A DNA stretch of 64,000 bases from Streptacidiphilus fuscans (GTDB taxonomy: Bacteria; Actinomycetota; Actinomycetes; Streptomycetales; Streptomycetaceae): NCBI RefSeq assembly GCF_015690355.1, contig NZ_JADPRT010000025.1, positions 1 through 64,000 on the forward strand, written 5' to 3'. The notes under the pieces were generated by a model that was given only the letters and a program-made list of their open reading frames with translations, did not search any database and had not been told where the DNA came from. Position 1 is the stretch's first letter, and the number at the start of each line of letters is the position of its first letter. Shown here piece by piece: positions 16,904 through 24,643 of the stretch. Made by a program: the position numbers and the translations under genes.

Positions 16904-18403
16904 GTGCGCGGCAAGAAGTCCCGTCCGGTCCGGGGCATGAACGCGGCACTCGCCGACGGGGAGGCGGGCGTGGGGGAGATCCTCCCCGCCCGCCGGCCCA
17001 GGGCGCTGTGGCAGCTCGGTGCGGCGGTGGCGGCAGCCGCCGCCTGCACCGCGGCCACCGCGGTCACGTACCACGCCATCGCCAACCGGTCGATCAGCTT
17101 CAGCGGCGAGGTCACCCCCGCCCACACCTACTACCTCAACTTCCCTGCCACCGGGTCGGTGCAGACGCTCCTGGTCCGGCCCGGCGACCACGTCCACGCG
17201 GGTGAGGTGCTGGCCACCCAGCAGAGCAGCGTCGCGGCGGCCAACCTCCAGGCCGCCCGTGCGGCCGTCGCCGCCGACACCGCCCTGATCGCCGAGGACG
17301 AACACCCCGCCACCGACCCGAACACCGCGGCGCAGGACCAACTCGCCCTGGCCAAGGCCCAGTCGGACGCCAGCAGCGCCCAGGGCGCGCTGTCGCTGGT
17401 GCAGACCGACACGGCGAGCCAGATCACCGCTCAGACCACCGCGATCTCCTCGGACCAGACCACGCTGACCGACGACGAGACCCGCTACACGCAGTCCTGC
17501 GGCAGCTCCCCGACGCCGCCCACCACACCGCCGACCACTCCACCGGCCGCGCCGCCACCGCACCCGTCACCCTCCCCCGTACCGACGATGACCCCGGCCG
17601 GGCCGATCATGACTCCTCTCACGGCGGTGAAGGGTCCCGCGGCCGTGGTCGCCGCCACCCCCGATCCGGCGCTGTGCCAGAACCTCGCGTCGCAGATCGA
17701 CCGGGACGCGGCCAACCTCGCCCAGGCGAAGGCGCAGCTCAGCGGGCTCCAGTCCAACACCCAGTCCCAGGTGCAGCAGGACCAGGCGGCGCTGTCCCAG
17801 AGTCAGTCCGTGGTCCAGGCCGCGCAGGCGCAGATCGACGCCCAGGGCAGCGCGCTCACCCCGGCCACCCTCGCCCAGGCGCGGTCCCAACTCGCCACCG
17901 CCCAGGCCCAGGTGGCGGCGGACGCGCTGGCGCTGCAGCAGACCACCATCCTCGCGCCCGCCGACGGCGTGGTCGCGGACACCGCCGGTGCGGCCGGCGA
18001 CCTGGTCGGCCCGGACGGCGTGCACGCCTACTCCGGACCGGCCGCGCAGTCGGGCACCCTGGTCGACCAGCAGCCGGGCGTGCAGCTGTTCGTGCCCACC
18101 CCGGCGGCAGGCAGTGGCACCGCCGACGAGAACCCCGGCACCTCGGCGCTGATCACCGTCTACTCCAGCCCGCTGGAGGTCACCGCGCAGCTCCCCGAGT
18201 CGCAGATGACCACCGTCCACGAGGGTCGGACCACCTCCCTCGGGCTCACCTCGGACGGTCGGACGCTCACCGGCCGGATCAGCCAGATCCTGCTCGATCC
18301 GGCCCGGGTACCGGGTGCGACCTACTACGACGTCACCATCACGATCGACAACCCCCCGTCCGACGTATTGGCGGGCATGTCGGTGAATGTCACCCTCAAC
18401 TGA
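16904..18403 (+). CDS. HlyD-family membrane-fusion / efflux adaptor-like protein
   Basis: A 499-residue protein from the GTG at 16904, whose ribosome site (GGGAGGTGA) overlaps the sqdB stop, so the two genes are coupled. It has one membrane helix near residues 28-55, then a beta-barrel/lipoyl pair (YYLNFPATGSVQTLLVRPGDHVHAGEVLA), a long Ala/Gln-rich helical hairpin broken by a Pro-rich segment (residues about 200-230), the second lipoyl half (ILAPADGVVADTAGAAGDLVG) and a C-terminal barrel. In Gram-negative bacteria such adaptors link inner-membrane pumps to outer channels; in actinobacteria they are usually found with ABC or glycan exporters. No pump gene follows, so the partner may be the processive glycosyltransferase or be encoded elsewhere. 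Confidence 0.82.
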   Translation: MRGKKSRPVRGMNAALADGEAGVGEILPARRPRALWQLGAAVAAAAACTAATAVTYHAIANRSISFSGEVTPAHTYYLNFPATGSVQTLLVRPGDHVHAGEVLATQQSSVAAANLQAARAAVAADTALIAEDEHPATDPNTAAQDQLALAKAQSDASSAQGALSLVQTDTASQITAQTTAISSDQTTLTDDETRYTQSCGSSPTPPTTPPTTPPAAPPPHPSPSPVPTMTPAGPIMTPLTAVKGPAAVVAATPDPALCQNLASQIDRDAANLAQAKAQLSGLQSNTQSQVQQDQAALSQSQSVVQAAQAQIDAQGSALTPATLAQARSQLATAQAQVAADALALQQTTILAPADGVVADTAGAAGDLVGPDGVHAYSGPAAQSGTLVDQQPGVQLFVPTPAAGSGTADENPGTSALITVYSSPLEVTAQLPESQMTTVHEGRTTSLGLTSDGRTLTGRISQILLDPARVPGATYYDVTITIDNPPSDVLAGMSVNVTLN

Positions 18404-18509
18404 TCAATCGCCACCCCTTTCCGCAACCGTTCGGCACTGATTCCGCCCACCTTCCGCCCCCATTCCGCTACCGCCGACTGCTCTCCGTCCCGGCACGAGG
18501 AGGCTTCCG

Positions 18510-19343
18510 ATGAACCACCCCGCAGCCAGCAGCGCGATGTCCTTGCCGGAACCGTGTCTCGGGCCGGGCCCGGCCTTCGGCCACAGCACCGGGCCCGGCG
18601 ACGCGACCGACCTGCTGGGCAGCTGCGACGCCCCGTTACGCGACGTCACCCGGCTGATCCTCGAAGCCGCCCTGCAGGTGGAGCTGGACCACCACCTCAA
18701 CGGCTGCGCCGAGGATCCGGACGACCGGACCGACGTCAACTCCCACAACGGCCACCGCCCCAAGACGGTCCTGACGACGTTCGGACCGGTCGAGGTCCTC
18801 ATGCCGAGGGACCGCAGGGGCAGCTTCTCCCCCGCGATCCTCCCCAAGTACCGCCGCGACCTCGCCGGACGCGAGCCGCTGCTGCTCTCGCTCGCCGCCC
18901 GCGGGCTGCCGCGCACCGACTTCGAGGCCCGCCTCGTCCAGTTCTACGGCGACAGCCCGCCCTCGGCGCCGCTCTCCCACGTCGCCGACCGCGTCGCGTC
19001 CCGCCTGCACCTGTGGCAGCGGCGGCGGCTCGCGTCGCGCTACCTGGTGCTCTTCGCCGACACGGCCGTGATTCCCGGCACCCGCGAGGTGGTCCACCTG
19101 GCCGTCGCGGTCGCGGCGGACGGCCGCAGGGAACTGCTCTCCCTCTGGGCGGCCCGGGCGACCAGCCCGGCCGACATCTGGGGTCCGATCTTCGGCGACC
19201 TGCGCTGTCGTGGCCTCCAGCACGTCTCCATCGTCGTCGGCGACGGCACCGCCGGGCTTCCCACGGCGGCCCGGACCTCCTGGCCGCACGCCGCCGTGCA
19301 CGCCCGCAGCCATCTGCTCCAGCACGCCGGTCCGAGCAGGTGA
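18510..19343 (+). pseudogene. Truncated IS256/Mutator-family transposase
   Basis: A 277-residue open frame that matches the N-terminal two thirds of IS256-type transposases: LEAALQVELDHHLNG, NSHNGHRPKTVLTTFGPVEVLMPRDRRGSF, then a decayed DDE core. The first Asp (VLFADTAV) and second Asp (VVGDGTAGLP) are recognisable, but the frame ends soon after VHARSHLL and lacks the region with the third catalytic Glu, so it cannot be an active transposase. Intact members are about 400 residues. A good ribosome site (GAGGAGG) precedes the ATG, which leaves open a domesticated protein. I see no terminal inverted repeats around it. Confidence 0.75.
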
Positions 19344-19693
19344 CCGATCAGTTGCGGTGAGTCCGCGCGCACCGCTGCCGGACGAGGTGGGCCGCTGCCT
19401 GGGTGTCGCTGGTGCCCAGGCAGAGGCCGCTCCAGCGCCGACCCCGCCCTGCGGTTGATCTTCCTGCTCCCCCTGAGACCCTCGAACCGGTTGCCGCGCC
19501 ACGAGCGCCTGCGCTCGCCGCGACAGCACAGATGCTCCCAGCCCGGTCTGTCATCCGGCTGTCGCGCAGCGCGCGCCCGAGGCGCGGCTGACGGCGCTGC
19601 GGGACGACACCCCAGCTGACCTGCGGCGTTATCAAGAGAAGTGAGGACAGAACGGGACACCGGGACGGGTGAAGGGGCTCCGCACCGTTGACG
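19344..19693. other. Intergenic region without recognisable gene
   Basis: About 350 bp between the transposase remnant and the next minus-strand gene. The open frames here are short, lack ribosome sites and show no recognisable protein features. It may contain decayed transposon sequence, but I cannot show similarity. Confidence 0.4.
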
Positions 19694-19975
19694 TCAGCCG
19701 CTCTTCAGCGCCGCTTCGCAGTCCAAACAGCGACGGCTGCGGTACTCCGGCGGGTACCAGGGCCCGCCGGGGCTGACGGGCGCGTACGCCTCGGGTTCCA
19801 GCTCGTCCGCGACGAGGCCGCAGAGCGTGCGGGCGACGGGGTCGCCGGGCGCGTCCGGGTCGGCCGCGGCGGCGTGCACGGCGCGGACGCGGGCGCCGAT
19901 GTCGGTCTCGCCGACGACGCTGTCCACCACCTCGGTGGCGGGCTCCAGCTCCAGCAGGACGACGATCGCGCTCAC
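19694..19975 (-). CDS. Small hypothetical protein with C-terminal Cys-x-x-Cys
   Basis: A 93-residue acidic protein from a GTG start at 19975 (AGGATCGAGAG upstream). The N-terminus alternates hydrophobic and acidic residues (AIVVLLELEPATEVVDSVVGE); the C-terminus has PPEYRSRRCLDCEAALKSG. The single Cys-x-x-Cys could bind metal, probably as a dimer or with the earlier Cys. Function unknown. It is divergent from the epoxide hydrolase gene. Confidence 0.6.
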   Translation of the reverse strand: MSAIVVLLELEPATEVVDSVVGETDIGARVRAVHAAAADPDAPGDPVARTLCGLVADELEPEAYAPVSPGGPWYPPEYRSRRCLDCEAALKSG

Positions 19976-20052
19976 CTCTCGATCCTGCGCCCGGCGGCGC
20001 AGTCACGCATCCGCTGGGGCGTCCGCGCCGTACGCCGTAAGCTGCGGCCCCT

Positions 20053-21267
20053 ATGACGATCACGCCCGACGCCAGCATCCGACCGTTCCGCATCGCCGTG
20101 CCCGACAGCGACCTGGACGACCTCCACCAGCGGCTCGACCGGACCCGGTGGCCGGACCAGCTGCCCGGGGTCGGCTGGGACTACGGGATCCCGGCCGACT
20201 ACCTCAAGGAGCTCGCGCACCACTGGCGACACGGGTACGACTGGCGCGCGGCCGAGGCCCGCCTGAACGAGTGGCCGCAGTTCATGACCACCGTCGACGG
20301 CGCGAACATCCATTTCGCCCACATCCGCTCGCCGGAGCCCGACGCCACGCCGCTGCTGATCACGCACGGCTGGCCGGGCTCCATCGTGGAGTTCGAGCGG
20401 ATCGCGGGTCCGCTGACCGACCCCGCCGCCCACGGCGGCGACCGCGCCGACGCGTTCCATCTCGTGCTGCCGAGCATCCCGGGCTTCGGCTTCTCCGGCC
20501 CGACCTGCGAGGCCGGTTGGGAGTACCGGCGCGTGGCGGCTGCCTTCGCCGAACTGATGCGGCGTCTGGGCTACCCGCGCTACGGCGTCCAGGGCGGCGA
20601 CTGGGGTTCGGCCATCTCCCGCGAGATCGGCCGGACCAACCCCGACCGGGTGATCGGCGTGCACCTCAACCTGATCCCCGGCGCTGCGGCGGCGGCCGAA
20701 CCGACCGAGGCGGAACTCGCCGAGCTGAGCCCGGCCGAGCGCGAGCGCACCCGGGCGTCCTGGCAGCGGACCCGCGCGTGGCTGCGCGACCGGCAGGGCT
20801 ACGCCGACATCCAGTCCACCCGGCCGCAGACCCTGGCCTACGCCCTCACCGACTCACCGGTCGGCCAACTGGCGTGGATCGCAGAGAAGTTCAAGGAGTG
20901 GACGGACTCCGGGGACAGCCCGGAGGACGCGGTCGACCGCGACCACCTGCTCACCAACGTGATGCTGTACTGGCTGACCGGCACGGCCGGCTCCTCCGCC
21001 CGGATCTACTACGAGCGCGCCCACGCGGCCTACTGGGGCGAGCCGCCGGAGCCGTCCCCGGCCCCCACGGCACTGGCGGCGTTCCCTGCGGAGAACTTCA
21101 TCGTCCTGCGCCACATCGCCGAGCGGACCAACAACATCGTCCGCTGGACGGAGTTCGACCGCGGCGGCCACTTCGCCGCGATGGAACAGCCCGACCTGCT
21201 GGTCCGCGACATCCGCGCCTTCTTCCGCTCCCTGCGCGTGGCAGAGCCGGAGCGGAGCGCGGGTTGA
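20053..21267 (+). CDS. Epoxide hydrolase (EHN / alpha-beta hydrolase fold)
   Basis: A 404-residue enzyme with the N-terminal EHN segment (IRPFRIAVPDSDLDDLHQRL) typical of microsomal-type epoxide hydrolases. The oxyanion-hole motif is HGWPGS, the nucleophile Asp lies in GGDWGS, the lid region has the conserved Tyr residues, and the catalytic His is in DRGGHFAAMEQPDLL near the end. It opens epoxides to diols and is cytosolic. The substrate is unknown. It stands alone between divergent and convergent neighbours. Confidence 0.92.
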   Translation: MTITPDASIRPFRIAVPDSDLDDLHQRLDRTRWPDQLPGVGWDYGIPADYLKELAHHWRHGYDWRAAEARLNEWPQFMTTVDGANIHFAHIRSPEPDATPLLITHGWPGSIVEFERIAGPLTDPAAHGGDRADAFHLVLPSIPGFGFSGPTCEAGWEYRRVAAAFAELMRRLGYPRYGVQGGDWGSAISREIGRTNPDRVIGVHLNLIPGAAAAAEPTEAELAELSPAERERTRASWQRTRAWLRDRQGYADIQSTRPQTLAYALTDSPVGQLAWIAEKFKEWTDSGDSPEDAVDRDHLLTNVMLYWLTGTAGSSARIYYERAHAAYWGEPPEPSPAPTALAAFPAENFIVLRHIAERTNNIVRWTEFDRGGHFAAMEQPDLLVRDIRAFFRSLRVAEPERSAG

Positions 21268-21308
21268 CACGCTGATACTCCCTCGACATCCCGTTCGAGG
21301 AAGACTGC

Positions 21309-21794
21309 TCAGGCGGCGTGCGGGACCTCCGGCGCCAGCGTCGCCCAGACGAACGTGCCGCTGGTGCAGGTGGACCGGGCGATGCCCCAGGCGTCGGCGA
21401 GTTGCTGGACTATGAACAGTCCCCGGCCGCTCTCCTCGTCGCCGCATGCGTCCGCAGCGTCGGGAACGCTGGGGAGCGTGCAGCGCGCCGGGGTGTCGTC
21501 GTGGACCTCGACGCGGATCCGGCCGTCGGGCAACAGGGCCGCGCCGCACAGCATCCGCGTGCTCGCGGTGTGCACCACCGCGTTGGTGGCCAGCTCGGAC
21601 AGCAGCAGGATCGCGTCGTTCCGGGTCGACCGCGGCACCGACCAGGCGTCCAGCTGTTCGGCGATGCGGTGGCGGGCGACGGCCACGCTGGACCGCTCGG
21701 CCGGGAGTTCCAGCCAGTGCGATCTGCGCGGACCCACCGTCTCTAAGTGACGGGCGTCCAGGAGCTGACTGGTCTGCTGCCGATGAGCGCTCAC
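21309..21794 (-). CDS. Anti-sigma-factor-like ATP-binding protein (HATPase_c_2)
   Basis: A 161-residue GHKL-type ATPase related to SpoIIAB/RsbW. The N-box region is LLLSELATNAVVHT, followed by RIRVEVHDDTP and the G-box SGRGLFIVQQLADAWGI. Streptomycetes carry dozens of these; many lie next to HTH-DUF397 pairs, as here, where it is divergent from the HTH gene across about 190 bp. It may act as a serine kinase or anti-sigma factor in the developmental switch of that locus. Confidence 0.85.
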   Translation of the reverse strand: MSAHRQQTSQLLDARHLETVGPRRSHWLELPAERSSVAVARHRIAEQLDAWSVPRSTRNDAILLLSELATNAVVHTASTRMLCGAALLPDGRIRVEVHDDTPARCTLPSVPDAADACGDEESGRGLFIVQQLADAWGIARSTCTSGTFVWATLAPEVPHAA

Positions 21795-21981
21795 GGGATC
21801 AGACTATGCTCGCCGCGATTGTCAGAGCGCAACCGACTCCCTGATAATTTCAGCGTGATGTCATCCTTCTGGGGTCATCAGCGCCAAGTCTCTGTCAAAA
21901 TCAGGATGGTGACTGATCATCGGCAGCGATTTTCGGCACCGTCACTGACCACCGGCAGGGTTCCTCGGGGAGGTGCAGCCC

Positions 21982-22854
21982 GTGAGTGAGAGCCGTTCGA
22001 CGGCCGGCGTCGGCGCGCCCACCGTGCTGCGCATGATCCTCGGCCGGCGGCTCCAGGAGCGCCGCCAGAACGCGGGTGCGTCACTGGAACAGGCGGCCAA
22101 GGCCCTGCGGGTCACCCCACTGACCGTGCGCCGCCTGGAGAAGGCGGAGGTCGCGCTCAAACCGCTCTACGTGGAGCGGCTGCTCGAGCGGTACGGCGCC
22201 GACCAGCAGGAGATCGAGGAGTTCGTCGCCCTGGCCGAGAAGGCCAACGAACCCGGCTGGTGGTACGCCTACCGGGACGTGCTGCCGAGCTGGTTCTCGG
22301 CCTACGTCAGCCTCGAGTCCGGCGCGACCATGCTCCGCACCTACGAACCGCACTGCGCCCCGGGCCTGTTGCAGACCCCCGGCTACGCCCGCGCCCTGCT
22401 GCGCGGCGGTTTCCCCAACGACAACGAGGACGAGCTGGACCGGCGTGTGGACCTCCGGCTGCGCCGCCAGAGCCTGCTCGACCGACCCGACGCCCCCACG
22501 CTGTGGGTGGTCGTCGAGGAGGCGGTGCTCCACCGCCTGGTCGGCGACCAGGAGGTGATGCGCCATCAGATCGAGGTGCTGCTGGAGGCGATGGAGCGCG
22601 ACCACATCAGCGTCGACGTCCTGCCGTTCGCTGCGGGCGCCCATGTCGGCGCGTGCGCGCCCTTCACCTACTTCCGCTTCCGGGAACCCGAACTCCCCGA
22701 CGTCGTCTACAGCGAGATCCTGTCCGCCTCCGTCTACCTGGACCAGCGCGCGGACGTCGTCGCGCATCTGGAGGCGCACAACCGGATGGCGCTGCTGACG
22801 TCGTCCGCGGAGAGCAAAGCCCTGTTGAACCGCATGCGCAAGGAGTACTCATGA
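21982..22854 (+). CDS. XRE-type HTH regulator with DUF5753 (WhiJ-like)
   Basis: A 290-residue protein from the GTG at 21982 (GGGGAGG eight bases upstream; an earlier in-frame GTG at 21973 overlaps that site). Residues about 15-70 are an XRE helix-turn-helix (LGRRLQERRQNAGASLEQAAKAL); the rest is the DUF5753 region with the typical GWWYAY, CAPGLLQTPGYARALL and RQSLLDR. This is the WhiJ/AbaA-type pairing with DUF397, linked in Streptomyces to developmental control. Its stop overlaps the DUF397 start. Confidence 0.9.
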   Translation: MSESRSTAGVGAPTVLRMILGRRLQERRQNAGASLEQAAKALRVTPLTVRRLEKAEVALKPLYVERLLERYGADQQEIEEFVALAEKANEPGWWYAYRDVLPSWFSAYVSLESGATMLRTYEPHCAPGLLQTPGYARALLRGGFPNDNEDELDRRVDLRLRRQSLLDRPDAPTLWVVVEEAVLHRLVGDQEVMRHQIEVLLEAMERDHISVDVLPFAAGAHVGACAPFTYFRFREPELPDVVYSEILSASVYLDQRADVVAHLEAHNRMALLTSSAESKALLNRMRKEYS

Positions 22855-23141
22855 CTCTCACCGGCAACAACGGCGCGGACAACGGCAGCAGCAGCACGGA
22901 CGGCGGCAGAGTCGTCCGCAACGGCATGCCCGCAGGGGATCTCGGCGACGAGGGCTGGGAATGCCCGTGGTCGGGGCCCAACGGCGGTCAGTGCGTGGAG
23001 GTGAAGCGCCTGCCCGACGGCCGGGTCGCGGTGCGCCAGTCCACCGACCCGAGCGGCCCGGCGCTGATCTACACCGCCGAGGAGATCGGCGCCTTCGTCA
23101 GGGGCGCCAAGGCGGGACTCGCCGACCACCTGACGGACTGA
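22851..23141 (+). CDS. DUF397 protein (BldB-related)
   Basis: A 96-residue protein whose ATG overlaps the HTH gene stop (ATGA). Conserved DUF397 features: WECPWSGPNGGQCVEVKRLPDGRVAVRQSTDPSGPALIYTAEEIGAFVRGAKAG. It is the cognate small partner of the upstream HTH protein; such pairs are abundant in sporulating actinomycetes and may behave like a regulator/antagonist couple. Its last codons enter a 15-bp tandem repeat. Confidence 0.9.
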   Translation: MTLTGNNGADNGSSSTDGGRVVRNGMPAGDLGDEGWECPWSGPNGGQCVEVKRLPDGRVAVRQSTDPSGPALIYTAEEIGAFVRGAKAGLADHLTD

Positions 23142-23211
23142 CCGACACGTCACTGACGGACGCGTGACTGACCGACGCATTACCGAGCGACGCGTGACCG
23201 ACGGACGCACG
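23137..23211. repeat. Five tandem 15-bp repeats
   Basis: Five contiguous degenerate units: ACTGACCGACACGTC, ACTGACGGACGCGTG, ACTGACCGACGCATT, ACCGAGCGACGCGTG, ACCGACGGACGCACG. They start in the last codons of the DUF397 gene and end 18 bp before the methyltransferase ATG, filling the whole spacer. The 15-bp period keeps the frame open and would place protein sites 1.4 helical turns apart. Confidence 0.85.
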
Positions 23212-23229
23212 ACCACGAATGGGGACCCG

Positions 23230-24042
23230 ATGAGCGACACCCGTCCCGCGAGGGGCATCGACACCAACCGGCCGCACTCCGCCCGGATGTACGACTACTA
23301 CCTGGGCGGCAAGGACCACTTCGAGGTCGACGCCCAGGCCGCCGAGCAGGTCGCCGCGGTGTACCCCAGCATCTTCACCTGCGCCCGCGAGAACCGGTCG
23401 TTCATGCACCGCGCCACCCGGGTCCTGGCGCGCGAGCACGGCGTCCGCCAGTGGCTGGACATCGGCACCGGCATCCCCACCGAGCCGAACCTGCACCAGG
23501 TCGCCCAGTCCGTCGCCCCGGACGCGCGCGTCGTCTACGCCGACAACGACCCGCTGGTCCTCAAGTACGCCGAGCGCCTGATGCGGAGCACCACGGAGGG
23601 CCGCACGACGTACATCGAGGCGGACGTCAACGACCCGGAGAGCCTGCTCGACTCCGCCGAGCTCGCCGAGCTGCTCGACCTCGACCGGCCCGTCGCGCTC
23701 TCCCTCAACGCCCTGCTGCACTTCGTCCCGGACGCCCAGGACCCGCACCGCATCGTGCGGACCCTGCTGGGCGCCCTCCCCTCCGGCAGCGCGCTGGCGA
23801 TAAGCCACTGCACGCCCGACTTCGACCCCGACAGCTGGCAGAAGATCGAGGAGATCTACAACGGCTCCGGCACCCCGGTCCAGTTCCGCACGCACAAGGA
23901 GGTCGCGGGCTTCTTTGACGGCCTCGACCTGCTGGAGCCGGGTGTCGTCGTCGGCCACCGCTGGCGTCCGGACGCGGCTCCGGAGAAGGAACTGACGGAT
24001 GCGGAGGTCAGCCTGTGGGTGGGCGTGGGCATCAAGCCCTGA
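23230..24042 (+). CDS. SAM-dependent methyltransferase, DUF574 family
   Basis: A 270-residue protein read from the ATG at 23230. Family marks: DTNRPHSARMYDYYLGGKDHFEVD near the start, the SAM-binding loop WLDIGTGIPT, YADNDPLVL, and DRPVALSLNALLHFVPD. This actinobacteria-restricted family (S-adenosyl methyltransferase, PF04672) has no firmly assigned substrate. It follows the HTH/DUF397 pair in the same direction, and a longer in-frame opening back to 23164 is only the tandem repeat. Confidence 0.9.
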   Translation: MSDTRPARGIDTNRPHSARMYDYYLGGKDHFEVDAQAAEQVAAVYPSIFTCARENRSFMHRATRVLAREHGVRQWLDIGTGIPTEPNLHQVAQSVAPDARVVYADNDPLVLKYAERLMRSTTEGRTTYIEADVNDPESLLDSAELAELLDLDRPVALSLNALLHFVPDAQDPHRIVRTLLGALPSGSALAISHCTPDFDPDSWQKIEEIYNGSGTPVQFRTHKEVAGFFDGLDLLEPGVVVGHRWRPDAAPEKELTDAEVSLWVGVGIKP

Positions 24043-24088
24043 CTCCTCCCTCCTGCTGGCTCCCGCTCCCGTCCCTACAGGGATCGAC

Positions 24089-24157
24089 ATGACACAGCAC
24101 GCTCAGCATCACCCGGGTCACCCGGGTCACTACGGCGCGGCGGGGGCGCCGTGGTGA
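24089..24157 (+). CDS. Putative 22-residue His/Gly/Pro-rich peptide
   Basis: A tiny open frame: ATG at 24089 with AGGGATC upstream, encoding MTQHAQHHPGHPGHYGAAGA followed by Pro-Trp and TGA. The stop overlaps the GTG start of the next gene (GTGA), a layout used for translational coupling. Five of 22 residues are His, with a PGHPGHYG repeat. It could be a leader peptide or a real micropeptide; it may also be chance. Confidence 0.3.
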   Translation: MTQHAQHHPGHPGHYGAAGAPW

Positions 24158-24630
24158 CCCCGCTCCCGGCGGAGGAGAAGAAGCCGCGAGGGTCCCGCGC
24201 CGAACCACTCGACGGACCACTCGACGGACCGTTCACGTCACCGTTCGCGCAGCCGTTTCCGGAGCTGTCCCCCGAGTGGGCCGTCTGGCCGGAGCTGTGG
24301 CAGGACCTGCCGACGCTGGTCTTCCCGGCCCGACCCGGCCATCCCACCGAGACAGGCTGGCTCCCGGCCGACGCGGCCGACGTCGTCGGGGACATCCCGC
24401 GCTGGCGGGCGACCCTCGACGACGGCTGCCTCCGGGTCACCCGCCCGGACGGCCTGCCCTGGTACCAGGGCCCGCTCCACTCCACCCGCGCCTGGCGCCG
24501 CGTCGCCCGCGCCCATGGCCATCTGCTGCTCGTCACGGGGCCGTTCGCCCACCCCGTCGAGCTCCCGTCGGCCGCGAGCTGCGGCCAGCTGCTCCTCGCG
24601 GTGGCCGACCTGGACCTCGGGGCTCTCTGA
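24154..24630 (+). CDS. Hypothetical protein
   Basis: A 158-residue protein from the GTG at 24154 (the GTG at 24151 is also possible). The first 40 residues are Pro/charge-rich with an LDGPLDGPFTSPFAQPF repeat; residues 45-158 look globular (WQDLPTLVFPARPGHPTE, DDGCLRVTRPDGLPWYQGPLHSTRAWRRVARAHGHLLLVTGP). I do not recognise the family. It ends 13 bp before the convergent gene on the other strand. Confidence 0.65.
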   Translation: MTPLPAEEKKPRGSRAEPLDGPLDGPFTSPFAQPFPELSPEWAVWPELWQDLPTLVFPARPGHPTETGWLPADAADVVGDIPRWRATLDDGCLRVTRPDGLPWYQGPLHSTRAWRRVARAHGHLLLVTGPFAHPVELPSAASCGQLLLAVADLDLGAL

Positions 24631-24643
24631 GCCCCCTTCCCGG

